NCBI GenBank assembly: GCA_040772005.1
Contig: JAXGYZ010000004.1
Span: 1 to 64,000, forward strand
Direction: 5' to 3'
From: MWBF01 sp040772005
Lineage (GTDB): Bacteria > Chloroflexota > Anaerolineae > CG2-30-64-16
DNA length: 64,000 nt
Shown: piece by piece, positions 7,885 through 16,693 of the stretch
Position numbering within the stretch: the first letter of the stretch is position 1
Layout of the letters: every line of letters begins with the position of its first letter
Position numbers and translations under genes: made by a program
Notes under the pieces: generated by a model
Told to the model about the DNA's origin: nothing
The model's database searches: none
What the model saw: only the letters and a program-made list of their open reading frames with translations

Positions 7885-9267
7885 CTACTGCCACGCGGCC
7901 ACGACTGCGGCCAGCAGCGTAGCATCGTCCTCCACCGAGACCGTGCGCGGGTCGAGCAGCAGTTGGCCGTCTGCGATGCGGGCGACGACCGGCGGCACAC
8001 CCCGGCGCAGCGCCGCGGCCAGCGCATCGGGCCGGGCGGTCGCCAGCGCGACGGCGTGCGTCGGGAGGGTCTCCCCCGGCAGCGAACCGCCGCCGACCGT
8101 GGACGTGGCCGGCACAACCGTCGCGGGGATGCCCGCGGCCTGCAGGTGCGCCGCGTACGCGCCTGCGCGGCCGGCCAGCGCCTCCAGCGGCGCGGCGAGC
8201 ATCCGCCAGACGGGGATCGCAGTCTCCGCCTCCCCGCGCACGTAGTGGAGCAGGGTCGCTTGCAGCGCGGCCAGCGTGCTCTTGTCCACCCGCAGCGCGC
8301 GGGTCAGCGGGTGGTGGCGCAGCGCGTCGACCAGGTAGGCGTTGCCCGCGATGATGCCCGCCTGCGGCCCGCCGAGCAGCTTGTCGCCGCTGAACGTGAC
8401 CAGGTCCGCACCGGCCGCGATGCTCTCCTGCACGACCGGCTCCGGGCTGATGCCGAAGCGGGCCGTGTCGAGCAGCGACCCGCTGCCCAGGTCGTCCACG
8501 ACGGGCACGCCTTGCTCACGGCCCAGGGCCACCATGTCCGCGAGGGCGACCTCCGCGGTGAAGCCAATCTGCTTGAAATTCGAGGAATGGACGCGCAGCA
8601 GCATGGCCGTATCCGGGCCGATGGCCGCGCGGTAGTCGCGCAGGTGGGTCCGGTTGGTCGTGCCGACCTCGACCAGTTGTGCGCCGCTCTGCCGCAACAC
8701 GTCGGGGATGCGGAACCCGCCGCCGATTTCGACGAGTTGCCCGCGCGAGATGACCACCTCGCGGCCGCGGGCCAGCGCAGACAATACGAGAAACACCGCA
8801 CCCGCGTTGTTGTTGACCACGAGCGCGGCCTCCGCGCCGGTCAGCCGCCGGAGCAGCGCCTCCGCGTGGATGTAGCGCGAGCCCCGCTCGCCCGCCGCGA
8901 GGTCGTATTCGAGGTTGCTGTAACCCGCGGCCACGCTGTCCATCGCACGGCGCGCGGCATCGCTCAGCGGCGCGCGGCCCAGGTTCGTGTGGATGATGAC
9001 GCCCGTCGCGTTGATGACCGGCGCGAGCGTGCCGCGCGCCAGCGCGACGAGCCGCTCCGCTGCGGCCGCGGCCAGCGCATCGGCAGTCGGCACCGGCTCA
9101 CCCGCACCGGCCGCGCGCGCCCGCGCCTCGGCCAGCACCTCGCGCACCGCGTCCAGCGCCAGGCTGCGGCCGTGCTCGGCCAGCGGCCCGGCCAGCGCCG
9201 GGTGTGCCAGCAGCCGGTCCACCCCGGGCAGCCGCCGCCGCACATCGACCTTCGTTTCGTCGGTCAT
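7885..9267 (-). CDS. selA: L-seryl-tRNA(Sec) selenium transferase
   Basis: SelA is a PLP enzyme that converts seryl-tRNA(Sec) to selenocysteinyl-tRNA(Sec) with selenophosphate. The 460 residues match family length. Signature segments are NATGVIIHTNLGRAPLS in the N-terminal third, VNNNAGAVFLVL, and the PLP-lysine site FSGDKLLGGPQAG, with Lys near residue 296. The organism therefore probably makes selenoproteins, but selB, selD and tRNA-Sec are not in this window. The gene follows tRNA-Val by about 100 bases on the same strand and may be read through from its promoter. Confidence 0.95.
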   Translation of the reverse strand: MTDETKVDVRRRLPGVDRLLAHPALAGPLAEHGRSLALDAVREVLAEARARAAGAGEPVPTADALAAAAAERLVALARGTLAPVINATGVIIHTNLGRAPLSDAARRAMDSVAAGYSNLEYDLAAGERGSRYIHAEALLRRLTGAEAALVVNNNAGAVFLVLSALARGREVVISRGQLVEIGGGFRIPDVLRQSGAQLVEVGTTNRTHLRDYRAAIGPDTAMLLRVHSSNFKQIGFTAEVALADMVALGREQGVPVVDDLGSGSLLDTARFGISPEPVVQESIAAGADLVTFSGDKLLGGPQAGIIAGNAYLVDALRHHPLTRALRVDKSTLAALQATLLHYVRGEAETAIPVWRMLAAPLEALAGRAGAYAAHLQAAGIPATVVPATSTVGGGSLPGETLPTHAVALATARPDALAAALRRGVPPVVARIADGQLLLDPRTVSVEDDATLLAAVVAAWQ

Positions 9268-9367
9268 CCCATCACTCCATAAACAAACGGCCCGGCTCCC
9301 CCGCCCCAGCCGCAGAGAACCAGGCCCTCATCACGTCGCTTCCAGCTTCCGGCTTCCAGTACCAGCA

Positions 9368-9441
<74 letters not shown>

Positions 9442-9476
9442 GTGTCCACGCGGACGTGTGCATCCGTGCAGACGCT

Positions 9477-9505
9477 ATTATAACGCAGGAGGCGTGAGCC
9501 GTCAA
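9477..9505 (-). promoter_or_regulatory. Promoter of tRNA-Val
   Basis: On the minus strand, TTGACG (9500-9505) and TATAAT (9477-9482) are exactly 17 bp apart, about 36 bases upstream of the mature tRNA. The MITE-like element begins 16 bp upstream of its -35 box. Confidence 0.8.
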
Positions 9506-9521
9506 CGAATAGAGCAACGAA

Positions 9522-9694
9522 GGGCGCATTTCATACTGGGGGCGAACGCGGCCATCGCGAATACGCGAATGGCGCTGCGGCGCCGGGCACGGATACACGA
9601 ATATCCCGCCGCGGCGCACACGATTCGCGTATTCGTGGCGCGCCAGCCCATTCGTTTATCCGCGATGGCCGCGCCCCCAACGTGAAACGCACCC
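9522..9694. mobile_element. 173-bp MITE-like element, copy A
   Basis: This non-coding element has long imperfect terminal inverted repeats (GGGYGCRTTTCA at each outer end, then GGGGGCG and CGCGGCCAKCGCG inside). The perfect 9-bp direct repeat AGCAACGAA flanks it at 9513-9521 and 9695-9703. The reverse complement of copy B (53804-53976) matches it at all but about 8 of 173 positions with no gaps, by eye. No transposase is encoded, so it would have been moved in trans. With the two promoters either side it accounts for the 385-base gap between tRNA-Val and dnaE. Confidence 0.9.
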
Positions 9695-9766
9695 AGCAAC
9701 GAATAAACGAATCGTCCCACCCCACCACAATTCGATCATTCGTTCGGTAATTCGTTGCCCCATGCG

Positions 9767-9797
9767 TTGACGGCCCACGGCTGGGGTCTGGTATAAT
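9767..9797 (+). promoter_or_regulatory. Probable promoter of dnaE
   Basis: TTGACG (9767-9772) and TATAAT (9792-9797) are separated by 19 bp, slightly long but otherwise canonical. Transcription would start near 9804, giving a leader of about 23 bases. Confidence 0.55.
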
Positions 9798-9826
9798 ACC
9801 CTCACTCCTCAATACAGGTAGCGACT

Positions 9827-12800
9827 ATGGCCGACGATTTCGTGCATCTGCACGTGCACACCGAATACTCGCTGCTCGACGGCATGGGCCGGGTGAGCCA
9901 GCTCACCAAGCGCGCGGCCGAGCTGGGCCAGCCGGCGCTCGCGCTGACCGACCACGGGACCATGCACGGCGCGATCGAGTTCACGCGCGCGTGCAAGGCC
10001 GCGGGCATCAAGCCGCTGCTGGGCGTCGAGGCGTACATCACCCAGCACGGCCGCCCGATGGAGGGCCGCGACGCGGAGCTGGACAAGAACCGCCATCACC
10101 TGCTCCTGCTCGCGCAGGACATGACGGGCTACCGCAACCTGCTGCAAATCTGCTCCGACGCGCAGATGAAGGGGTATTACTACCGCCCGCGCATCGATGC
10201 GGACTACCTGGCCGCGCACAGCGCCGGGCTCATCTGCACGTCCGGCTGCCTGACCGCGGAGCTGCCGAGCCTGCTGCGCCAGGGGCAGGAGCGCAAGGCG
10301 CTGGAACGGCTGCACTGGTATCGTGAGGTGTTCGGCCCGGACCGCTGGTACATCGAGTTCCAGGAACACGACATCCCGGAGCTGACGCAGGTCAACCGCC
10401 AGTTGTTCGCCTACGCGAAGCAATACGACATACCGGTCATTGCCACGAACGATGTACATTATGTCAAAGAGCAGGATGCCACGCCCCATGACGTGCTCCT
10501 GTGCGTGCAGACCGGCGCGCTGATGACCGACCCCAACCGGCTGCGCTATGGCGGCAGCTCCTACTTTCTCAAGTCGCTCGACCAGATGCGCCAGACCTTC
10601 CTGCCGCTGGCCGACCTGCCCGCGGACGCGTTCAGCAACACGGTCAGGATCGCGGAAATGTGCGACGTCGATCCGGAGGATCACGAGTATCACCTGCCCG
10701 ACATCGACATCCCGGAGGGGTACAACTACGAGAGCTACCTGCGCCACCTGACCGAGGAAGGGCTGCGCCGGCGCTACGGCAGCCGGGCCGACGACCCGGA
10801 CGTGCAGGCGCGCAAGGAGCACGAGCTCAAGATCATCCACGACATGGGGTTCGATGTCTACTACCTCATCGTCTGGGACCTGTGCATGTACGCGCAGCGC
10901 CGCGGCATCTGGTGGAACGTTCGGGGGTCGGGCGCAGGCTCGATCGTTGCGTACGCGATGGGCGTGACCAATCTCGACCCGCTGCGCAACAAGCTCATCT
11001 TCGAGCGGTTCCTCAACCCGGGCCGCGTGACCATGCCCGACTTTGACCTGGACTTCCCCGATGACCAGCGGGAAGAACTGATCCGCTACACGGTCGACAA
11101 GTACGGCAACCACCGGGTCGCACAGATCGTGACATTCGGGCGCATGAAGGCGCGCGCGGCGGTGCGCGATGTGGGCCGGGCGCTCGACGTGCCCCTGCCG
11201 GAGGTGGACCAGCTCGCGAAGATGATCCCGGGCATCCCCGGCAAGCCTGTGACCATCACGGACGTGCTGACGGCGGATCACGAATTCTACTCGCTGGACC
11301 TCAAGAATCGCTACGAGAGCGACGAGAAGGTGCATCATCTGCTCGACCTGGCGAAGGACCTGGAGGGCGTGGCGCGCCACTCCTCGATTCACGCCGCGGC
11401 AGTCATCGTGGCCGACCGGGAACTGACCTACTACACACCGCTGATGCGCCCGCCCAAGTCGGCCATCACGCAGACCGTCACCCAGTACGAGTACCCGATC
11501 CTCGAGTCCATCGGCCTGCTCAAGGTGGACTTCCTGGGCCTGGCGACATTGACGCTGATGCGCGAGGCCGCCGCGCTCATCAAGGAGCGCCACGGCATTG
11601 CGTACACGCTCGAAAACCTGCCTATCGACGACCCCAAGACCTACGAGCTGCTCACCTCCGGCGACGTGATGGGCGTGTTCCAGGTCGAAGGTGCGGGGAT
11701 GCGCCGCGTGCTGATGGAGCTGCGCCCGACCGAGTTCGACCACATCACCGCGACCATCTCGCTCTATCGCCCCGGCCCCATGGAGTTCATCCCGGACTTC
11801 ATCGCCTGCCTGCACGGCGAGAAACAACCGGAGTATGTACACCCAATCCTGGCACCAATTCTTGCCGAGACCATGGGAGTGTGCGTGTACCAGGAACAGG
11901 TGATTCAGATCCTGGCCGATATTGCCGGGTACACGCCGGGCGAGGCCGACCTGGTGCGCCGCGGCATCAGCAAGAAGTCCAAGAAGACACTGGATGAGCA
12001 CCGGGAGATCTTCGCAAAGGGTGCGCACCGGGTCTCCAAGCTCACCCGCAAGGAGGCCGACGCCATCTGGGACGCGCTCATGGGGTTCGCGCGCTACGGC
12101 TTCAACCGGGCGCACGCGGCCGATTATGCGGTCATCGTCGCGCAGACCGGCTACCTCAAGGCCCATTACCCCGTCGAGTACATGGCCGCGCTGCTCACCG
12201 TCGAGCGCCACAACACCGAGAAGATCGGCGTGCTGATTGCCGAGTGCCGCCGCATGGGCATCGAAGTGCTCCCGCCGAGCGTCAACGTCAGCGGCCACCG
12301 CTTCAGCGTCGAGAAGCTGCCGAACGGCCGCACGTCTCCGCGCCAGTCGACGGTCTACCCCTTCCCCATCGAGCCGGGCATCGCGATCCGCATGGGGCTG
12401 GATGCCATCAAGAACCTGGGTGAAGGTGCGGTGGACCTGGTGGTGGCGGCCCGCGGCAACACTCCGTTCAAGTCGCTGACCGACTTCACCGAGCGCGTTG
12501 ACCTGCGCGAGCTCAACCGCCGCGGGCTGGAGTGTCTCATCAAGGTCGGCGCGCTGGACGACTTCGGGCCGCGCGGCCGGCTGATGGGCGCCATCGACGC
12601 CATCCTCAACGCCAGCGCGAGCGCGCACGCGGCGGCTGAGGCCGGCCAGATGTCGCTGTTTGGCCCCAGCAGCAGCGACAGCGGAGCTGTCGCTGCTGCC
12701 GACGATGATATCCTGGCAAGCATGCCGGGCAGCATCCAGGTCACCCCGAAAGAAATCCTGGAATGGGAAAAGGAGCTTGTGGGCGTGTACGTTTCCAGCC

Positions 12801-14098
12801 ATCCGCTGCAGCAAATGACCGTGGACTTGCAGAACGTCATCACGCACGCCACGGTCGACATCACCGAGGAACTCAAGGGCACTTCCGTCATCATCGCCGG
12901 GCTGATCGCCGATGTGCGCACCATCACGACGAAGAAGGGCGAAACGATGGCGTTCATCAAGCTCGAGGACCTGCAGGGCGCCGTGGACCTGACGGTGTTC
13001 CCGCAGTTGTTCAAGGATAAGCGTCATCTCTGGACGAACGACAAGATCGTCGTCATCTGGGGCAAGGCCGACTTCCGCAACGGCCGCGTCAGCGTGGTGG
13101 CGGACCAGGCGCAGGATTACGTCGAAGGGATGAAAATCATCGAAGATACGACCTCGGTGTACCATCGCTATCGCAACGGCCAGAACGCGCCCGCCCGGCC
13201 GACCGTCCGCCAGGGCAACGGCGGCCCAGCCGCGACATCCGCGGCGCGGCCCGCAGCCCGCCCCGCGCCGCCCCCGCCCGCCTACACGGGTGATGAGGAC
13301 GACCCGTACGGTGAGGATGTGAACCCCTTTGCCGGGGAAGAGCCGGAGTGGCTGGCCGGGGATAGCTGGCAGCCGGACGCCGCAGACAACAAGACTCTGT
13401 CCGAAAACCCGCTCTGGCCGGTCTCCGACCGAGCCAGCGGGGCGGAAGCCGGGGAGAACAAGGGCGCAGCGGAAGACCGGAAGCCGGATGGGCGCAGTGA
13501 AGCTGCGCACGGAAGCCAGGAAGCGGAAGCTGGAAGCCGGAAGCTGGAAGCTGAAGCCGATGACAGCCTCCCGGCAGCGGAACCGAGCGAGGAGTCGGAC
13601 GGCGACAACGGGAACGGCAGCAGTCACGATGATCCAGTTTCCAGCTTCCAGCTTCCAGCCACTCAGACCGGACCGTCACTGCTCAGCCTGCCGCCGGAGC
13701 CGCCCGCGGTGCTCCCTGCCGCCGTGCCCGGCCCGGCGAGCCGCCCGGTGGATATCATACGCGAGAGCGGCATCAACGGAATGCCGCAGGCCGCATACAC
13801 CGGCGGCAGCGCACAGCGCGCGCCGGTGAGCTCGCAGCCCGCGCCCGGCCCGCGCACGCTGCGCCTGACGTTCCGCCGCAGCCACAGCCTGGAGGCCGAC
13901 CGCCGCCGCCTGGGCGAGCTGGTGGACCTGCTGGAGAAATACCAGGGCGACGACCGGTTCGAGATTATCATCGAGGCGCAGGGCAACGCGCGCTACCAGC
14001 TTGCCTTCCCCAACAACCGCACGCACATCTGCCGCACGCTGCAAAACGAGCTGAGCCTGCGCTTCGGCTCCGGCGCGTGGACGATCGTGACGGTGTAA
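9827..14098 (+). CDS. dnaE: DNA polymerase III alpha subunit
   Basis: This replicative polymerase subunit has 1423 residues, longer than the usual 1150-1200. It opens with a PHP domain (FVHLHVHTEYSLLDG, residues 5-19). The polymerase palm holds the catalytic acidic motif PDFDLDFPDD near residue 405, after GSGAGSIVAYAMG. Finger and helix-hairpin-helix regions follow, then an OB fold at about 1010-1090. A poorly conserved Pro/Ala/Glu-rich linker (about 1120-1340) contains a heptamer inverted repeat (13511-13660). The last 85 or so residues form a small alpha/beta tail domain, probably clamp-loader binding. The ATG lies just downstream of the promoter at 9767-9797. Confidence 0.97.
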   Translation: MADDFVHLHVHTEYSLLDGMGRVSQLTKRAAELGQPALALTDHGTMHGAIEFTRACKAAGIKPLLGVEAYITQHGRPMEGRDAELDKNRHHLLLLAQDMTGYRNLLQICSDAQMKGYYYRPRIDADYLAAHSAGLICTSGCLTAELPSLLRQGQERKALERLHWYREVFGPDRWYIEFQEHDIPELTQVNRQLFAYAKQYDIPVIATNDVHYVKEQDATPHDVLLCVQTGALMTDPNRLRYGGSSYFLKSLDQMRQTFLPLADLPADAFSNTVRIAEMCDVDPEDHEYHLPDIDIPEGYNYESYLRHLTEEGLRRRYGSRADDPDVQARKEHELKIIHDMGFDVYYLIVWDLCMYAQRRGIWWNVRGSGAGSIVAYAMGVTNLDPLRNKLIFERFLNPGRVTMPDFDLDFPDDQREELIRYTVDKYGNHRVAQIVTFGRMKARAAVRDVGRALDVPLPEVDQLAKMIPGIPGKPVTITDVLTADHEFYSLDLKNRYESDEKVHHLLDLAKDLEGVARHSSIHAAAVIVADRELTYYTPLMRPPKSAITQTVTQYEYPILESIGLLKVDFLGLATLTLMREAAALIKERHGIAYTLENLPIDDPKTYELLTSGDVMGVFQVEGAGMRRVLMELRPTEFDHITATISLYRPGPMEFIPDFIACLHGEKQPEYVHPILAPILAETMGVCVYQEQVIQILADIAGYTPGEADLVRRGISKKSKKTLDEHREIFAKGAHRVSKLTRKEADAIWDALMGFARYGFNRAHAADYAVIVAQTGYLKAHYPVEYMAALLTVERHNTEKIGVLIAECRRMGIEVLPPSVNVSGHRFSVEKLPNGRTSPRQSTVYPFPIEPGIAIRMGLDAIKNLGEGAVDLVVAARGNTPFKSLTDFTERVDLRELNRRGLECLIKVGALDDFGPRGRLMGAIDAILNASASAHAAAEAGQMSLFGPSSSDSGAVAAADDDILASMPGSIQVTPKEILEWEKELVGVYVSSHPLQQMTVDLQNVITHATVDITEELKGTSVIIAGLIADVRTITTKKGETMAFIKLEDLQGAVDLTVFPQLFKDKRHLWTNDKIVVIWGKADFRNGRVSVVADQAQDYVEGMKIIEDTTSVYHRYRNGQNAPARPTVRQGNGGPAATSAARPAARPAPPPPAYTGDEDDPYGEDVNPFAGEEPEWLAGDSWQPDAADNKTLSENPLWPVSDRASGAEAGENKGAAEDRKPDGRSEAAHGSQEAEAGSRKLEAEADDSLPAAEPSEESDGDNGNGSSHDDPVSSFQLPATQTGPSLLSLPPEPPAVLPAAVPGPASRPVDIIRESGINGMPQAAYTGGSAQRAPVSSQPAPGPRTLRLTFRRSHSLEADRRRLGELVDLLEKYQGDDRFEIIIEAQGNARYQLAFPNNRTHICRTLQNELSLRFGSGAWTIVTV
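13511..13660. repeat. Inverted heptamer array (GGAAGCT type) inside dnaE
   Basis: The left arm (13511-13558) has repeated 7-nt GGAAGCT/GGAAGCC units; the right arm (13633-13660) has the complementary TTCCAGC units. About 74 bases separate them. The whole array is translated in frame as part of the linker of DnaE. Confidence 0.85.
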
Positions 14099-14148
14099 CA
14101 GCCGCGACTGCATAGGAACTACGAACTGCCGATGGAGTCACCAATCGC

Positions 14149-14547
14149 ATGACCGACCGCAAGATCCGTGTACTGGTTGCCAAGCCCGGCCTCGACGGCC
14201 ACGACCGGGGCGCCAAAGTCGTCGCCCGCGCGCTGCGCGATGCGGGCATGGAGGTCATCTACACCGGCATCCGCCAGACGCCGGAGATGATCGCGGAGGC
14301 TGCGCTGCAAGAGGATGTGGATGTCGTGGGCCTGTCCATCCTGTCCGGCGCGCACATGGCGCTCTGCCCCCGCGTCGTCGAACTCCTGCGCGGGGAAGGG
14401 CTGGATGATGTGCTCGTCCTCGTCGGCGGCATCATCCCAGACGATGACATCGAGCCGCTCAAGCAGGCGGGCGTGAAGGGCGTCTTCGGCCCCGGCACCA
14501 GCACGCACGACATCATCGAGTTCATCCGGACGCAGACGAAGGATTGA
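14149..14547 (+). CDS. Methylmalonyl-CoA mutase B12-binding subunit
   Basis: The 132-residue protein is a stand-alone cobalamin-binding domain. The DxHxxG motif is D16-G-H18-D-R-G21, with His18 as the lower cobalt ligand. Later SILSGAHM and LVGGIIP segments complete the Rossmann-like fold. With a catalytic subunit (not in the window) it isomerises methylmalonyl-CoA and succinyl-CoA in propionate or branched-chain carbon metabolism. meaB follows directly, which supports the assignment. Its stop codon lies within the left arm of a heptamer repeat. Confidence 0.9.
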   Translation: MTDRKIRVLVAKPGLDGHDRGAKVVARALRDAGMEVIYTGIRQTPEMIAEAALQEDVDVVGLSILSGAHMALCPRVVELLRGEGLDDVLVLVGGIIPDDDIEPLKQAGVKGVFGPGTSTHDIIEFIRTQTKD

Positions 14548-14629
14548 AGATTGCAGATTGAAGATTGAAGAAGGAAAGTCGCTCGTTGAGCGGGTGAATC
14601 TTCAATCCTCAATCTTCAATCTTCAATTG
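14541..14629. repeat. Inverted heptamer array (TTGAAGA type) between mutase subunit and meaB
   Basis: The left arm (14543-14572) has ATTGAAG/ATTGCAG units and the right arm (14597-14627) has AATCTTC units. It supplies the stop codon of the upstream gene and ends 7 bases before the meaB start codon. Confidence 0.85.
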
Positions 14630-14635
14630 CGATGC

Positions 14636-15625
14636 ATGGATCTCATCACCGACCTCCTCTCCGGCAGCCGCCGCGCGCTGGCCCGTACCATCTCGCAGGT
14701 GGAGGACTGCGCTGACGGCGCACACGCGCTGCTCGCTGCACTGTACGGGCACACGGGCCGCGCGCACGTCATCGGCATCACCGGCGCGCCGGGCACGGGC
14801 AAATCCACGCTGGTCAACGCGCTCGCGCGCACATACCGGGCGACCGGCCTGACGGTCGGCGTCATCGCGGTGGACCCCACCAGCCCCTTCTCCGGCGGCG
14901 CGCTGCTGGGCGACCGGGTGCGGATGCGCGACCTGACCGGCGACCCGGGCATCTTCATCCGCAGCATGGCGACACGCGGCAGCCTGGGTGGGCTGGCCCG
15001 CGCGACTGCGGATGTCATCACCGTGCTCGACGCGGCCGGGTTCGATCGCATCCTCGTCGAAACGGTCGGTGTCGGCCAGGCCGAGGTGGATATTGCCAGT
15101 GCCGCGCACACGACCATCGTCGTGGAAGCGCCCGGCCTGGGCGACGAGGTGCAGGCCATCAAGGCGGGTGTGCTGGAAATTGCGGATGTCTTTGCGGTCA
15201 ACAAGGCCGACCGGGAGGGGGCCGACCGCACGGTCATGGCGCTCCAGATGATGCAGGGCCTCGCACCGGCGCCCACAGGGCATCACGGCCCGCAGATGGG
15301 CCCGCACGGCCACGCGCTGCCCGGCCCCCAGGAGGACGGCTCATGGCTGCCGCCCATCGTCAAGACGGTCGCCACGAGCGGCCAGGGCGTCGAAGCGCTG
15401 CGTGACTGGGTGGAGCGTCACGCCGTTTATCTGCGAGACAGCGGCCAACTGGCACAGCGCGAGCAGGCCCGCGCCGCAGCCGCGCTCGAACACATCCTGC
15501 GCGACCGTCTGCTAGCCGACCTGCTCGCGCGGCAGCCCGCGGATCGCCTGCCCGCGCTGGTAACAGCCATCGCCGGCCGCACGCTGGACCCGTACGCAGC
15601 AGCCGATGCGCTGCTGGCCGACTGA
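14636..15625 (+). CDS. meaB: Methylmalonyl-CoA mutase-associated GTPase MeaB
   Basis: This 329-residue G3E-family GTPase chaperones B12 loading and protects the mutase. The P-loop is GAPGTGKS at residues 50-57. The switch region has VIAVDPTSPFSGGALLGDR, the hallmark of MeaB/ArgK, followed by ETVGVGQAEVDIA and the base-recognition motif VNKAD. The ATG at 14636 is preferred because the 26-codon extension to 14558 is only translated heptamer repeat. It pairs with the adjacent B12-binding subunit. Confidence 0.95.
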   Translation: MDLITDLLSGSRRALARTISQVEDCADGAHALLAALYGHTGRAHVIGITGAPGTGKSTLVNALARTYRATGLTVGVIAVDPTSPFSGGALLGDRVRMRDLTGDPGIFIRSMATRGSLGGLARATADVITVLDAAGFDRILVETVGVGQAEVDIASAAHTTIVVEAPGLGDEVQAIKAGVLEIADVFAVNKADREGADRTVMALQMMQGLAPAPTGHHGPQMGPHGHALPGPQEDGSWLPPIVKTVATSGQGVEALRDWVERHAVYLRDSGQLAQREQARAAAALEHILRDRLLADLLARQPADRLPALVTAIAGRTLDPYAAADALLAD

Positions 15626-15643
15626 TGAGGTTGTGTAGCCAGG

Positions 15644-16693
15644 ATGCGAGCCACTGTTATCTGCAATCCGGCCGCAGGACAACACGACTGCCACGAGGAA
15701 CTGCTCCAGGTGATTCGCTACCTGGAGGGGCAGGGCATTCAGATTGACAGCGTCGAGGAAACCCACGGCCCCAGCGATGTCACCACATACGCGCGCCGTG
15801 CGGCCCTGCGTGGCAGCGACGTTGTGTTCCTGTCTGGCGGCGACGGCAGCATCGCAGAGGCCGTGGACGGACTGGTCAACACCGAGACCGCGCTTGCTGT
15901 CCTGCCCAGCGGCACCGGCAATGTCTTCGCCCGCCAGCTCAATCTGCCCGTGCCGGGCGGCATCCATCCTCGGCCCTTGCTCGAGTCCGCACGTCTCCTG
16001 CTGGCCGGCCAGGTGCGGCGAGTCGATGTGGGCCGCGTGACCCCCCGCGGGGCCATGACCCCTGCCCGCCATTTCCTCCTGTGGTGCGGCATCGGCTTCG
16101 ACGCCGCGGTGAACATCGGGCTGCATGCGGACCTGGAGCGCAAGCGGCGCCTCGGCCTCATCGCCACCGTCATCACCGGCTTCCTCACGCTGCGCGATTT
16201 CGCGGGCACGTCGGTGCGCATCCGCGTGGACGGCCACCGGATGAGCCGGCGCATCATGATGCTGGTTGCCAGCAACATCCAGATTTACGGCGTCATCTTC
16301 CGCCTTACGCAACGCGCGGTCATCGACGACGGCTTCCTGGACATCGTGTGCTTCCAGGGTACTACCCCCGCACGCACCCTCCTGCACGCGGTCAAGCTGC
16401 TCGTGAACCGCCACGTGGATGACCCCAAAGTGGATATCTTCCGGGCGCGGCGTATCGAGATCGTCACTGCCCGGCCCATGCCCGTCCATGTCGACGGTGA
16501 CGCCATCGGCAATACACCCATCGTCATCGAAGTCGTGCCCCGGAGCCTTAACCTGCTGACGCCCACCTGCGCCCCCGCCAACCTGTTCATGGATGGTACG
16601 GGCGCGCTGCCGCCGGAGAATGCCTGGGAATGGATGCAGCGCATGGCTGTAGACGTTCAGACTGCCATCAAGGAGAGGACAGGCCTACCATGA
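15644..16693 (+). CDS. Diacylglycerol kinase-like lipid kinase (YegS/DgkB family)
   Basis: The 349-residue soluble protein phosphorylates a lipid hydroxyl, probably diacylglycerol or a related lipid. It opens with NPAAGQHD, a phosphate-binding segment. The nucleotide motif GGDGSIAEAVDGL is near residue 66, then LPSGTGNVFARQLNLP. Length and motif order fit the family. Its stop overlaps the start of the antiporter gene (ATGA), so the two are translationally coupled. Substrate is uncertain. Confidence 0.85.
   Translation: MRATVICNPAAGQHDCHEELLQVIRYLEGQGIQIDSVEETHGPSDVTTYARRAALRGSDVVFLSGGDGSIAEAVDGLVNTETALAVLPSGTGNVFARQLNLPVPGGIHPRPLLESARLLLAGQVRRVDVGRVTPRGAMTPARHFLLWCGIGFDAAVNIGLHADLERKRRLGLIATVITGFLTLRDFAGTSVRIRVDGHRMSRRIMMLVASNIQIYGVIFRLTQRAVIDDGFLDIVCFQGTTPARTLLHAVKLLVNRHVDDPKVDIFRARRIEIVTARPMPVHVDGDAIGNTPIVIEVVPRSLNLLTPTCAPANLFMDGTGALPPENAWEWMQRMAVDVQTAIKERTGLP

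Noticed and set aside
9458..9720. Small frames inside MITE copy A
   Set aside because: They follow from the G+C-rich inverted repeats; the two copies share a reading only because they are the same element. No start signals.
9809..13627. Long open frame on the minus strand opposite dnaE (1272 codons)
   Set aside because: It mirrors the codon pattern of G+C-rich dnaE and has no recognisable domain; dnaE on the plus strand has all catalytic motifs.
14558..14635. Upstream start for meaB
   Set aside because: The 26 extra codons are the heptamer repeat, and MeaB homologues start at the MDLITDLL-like segment.
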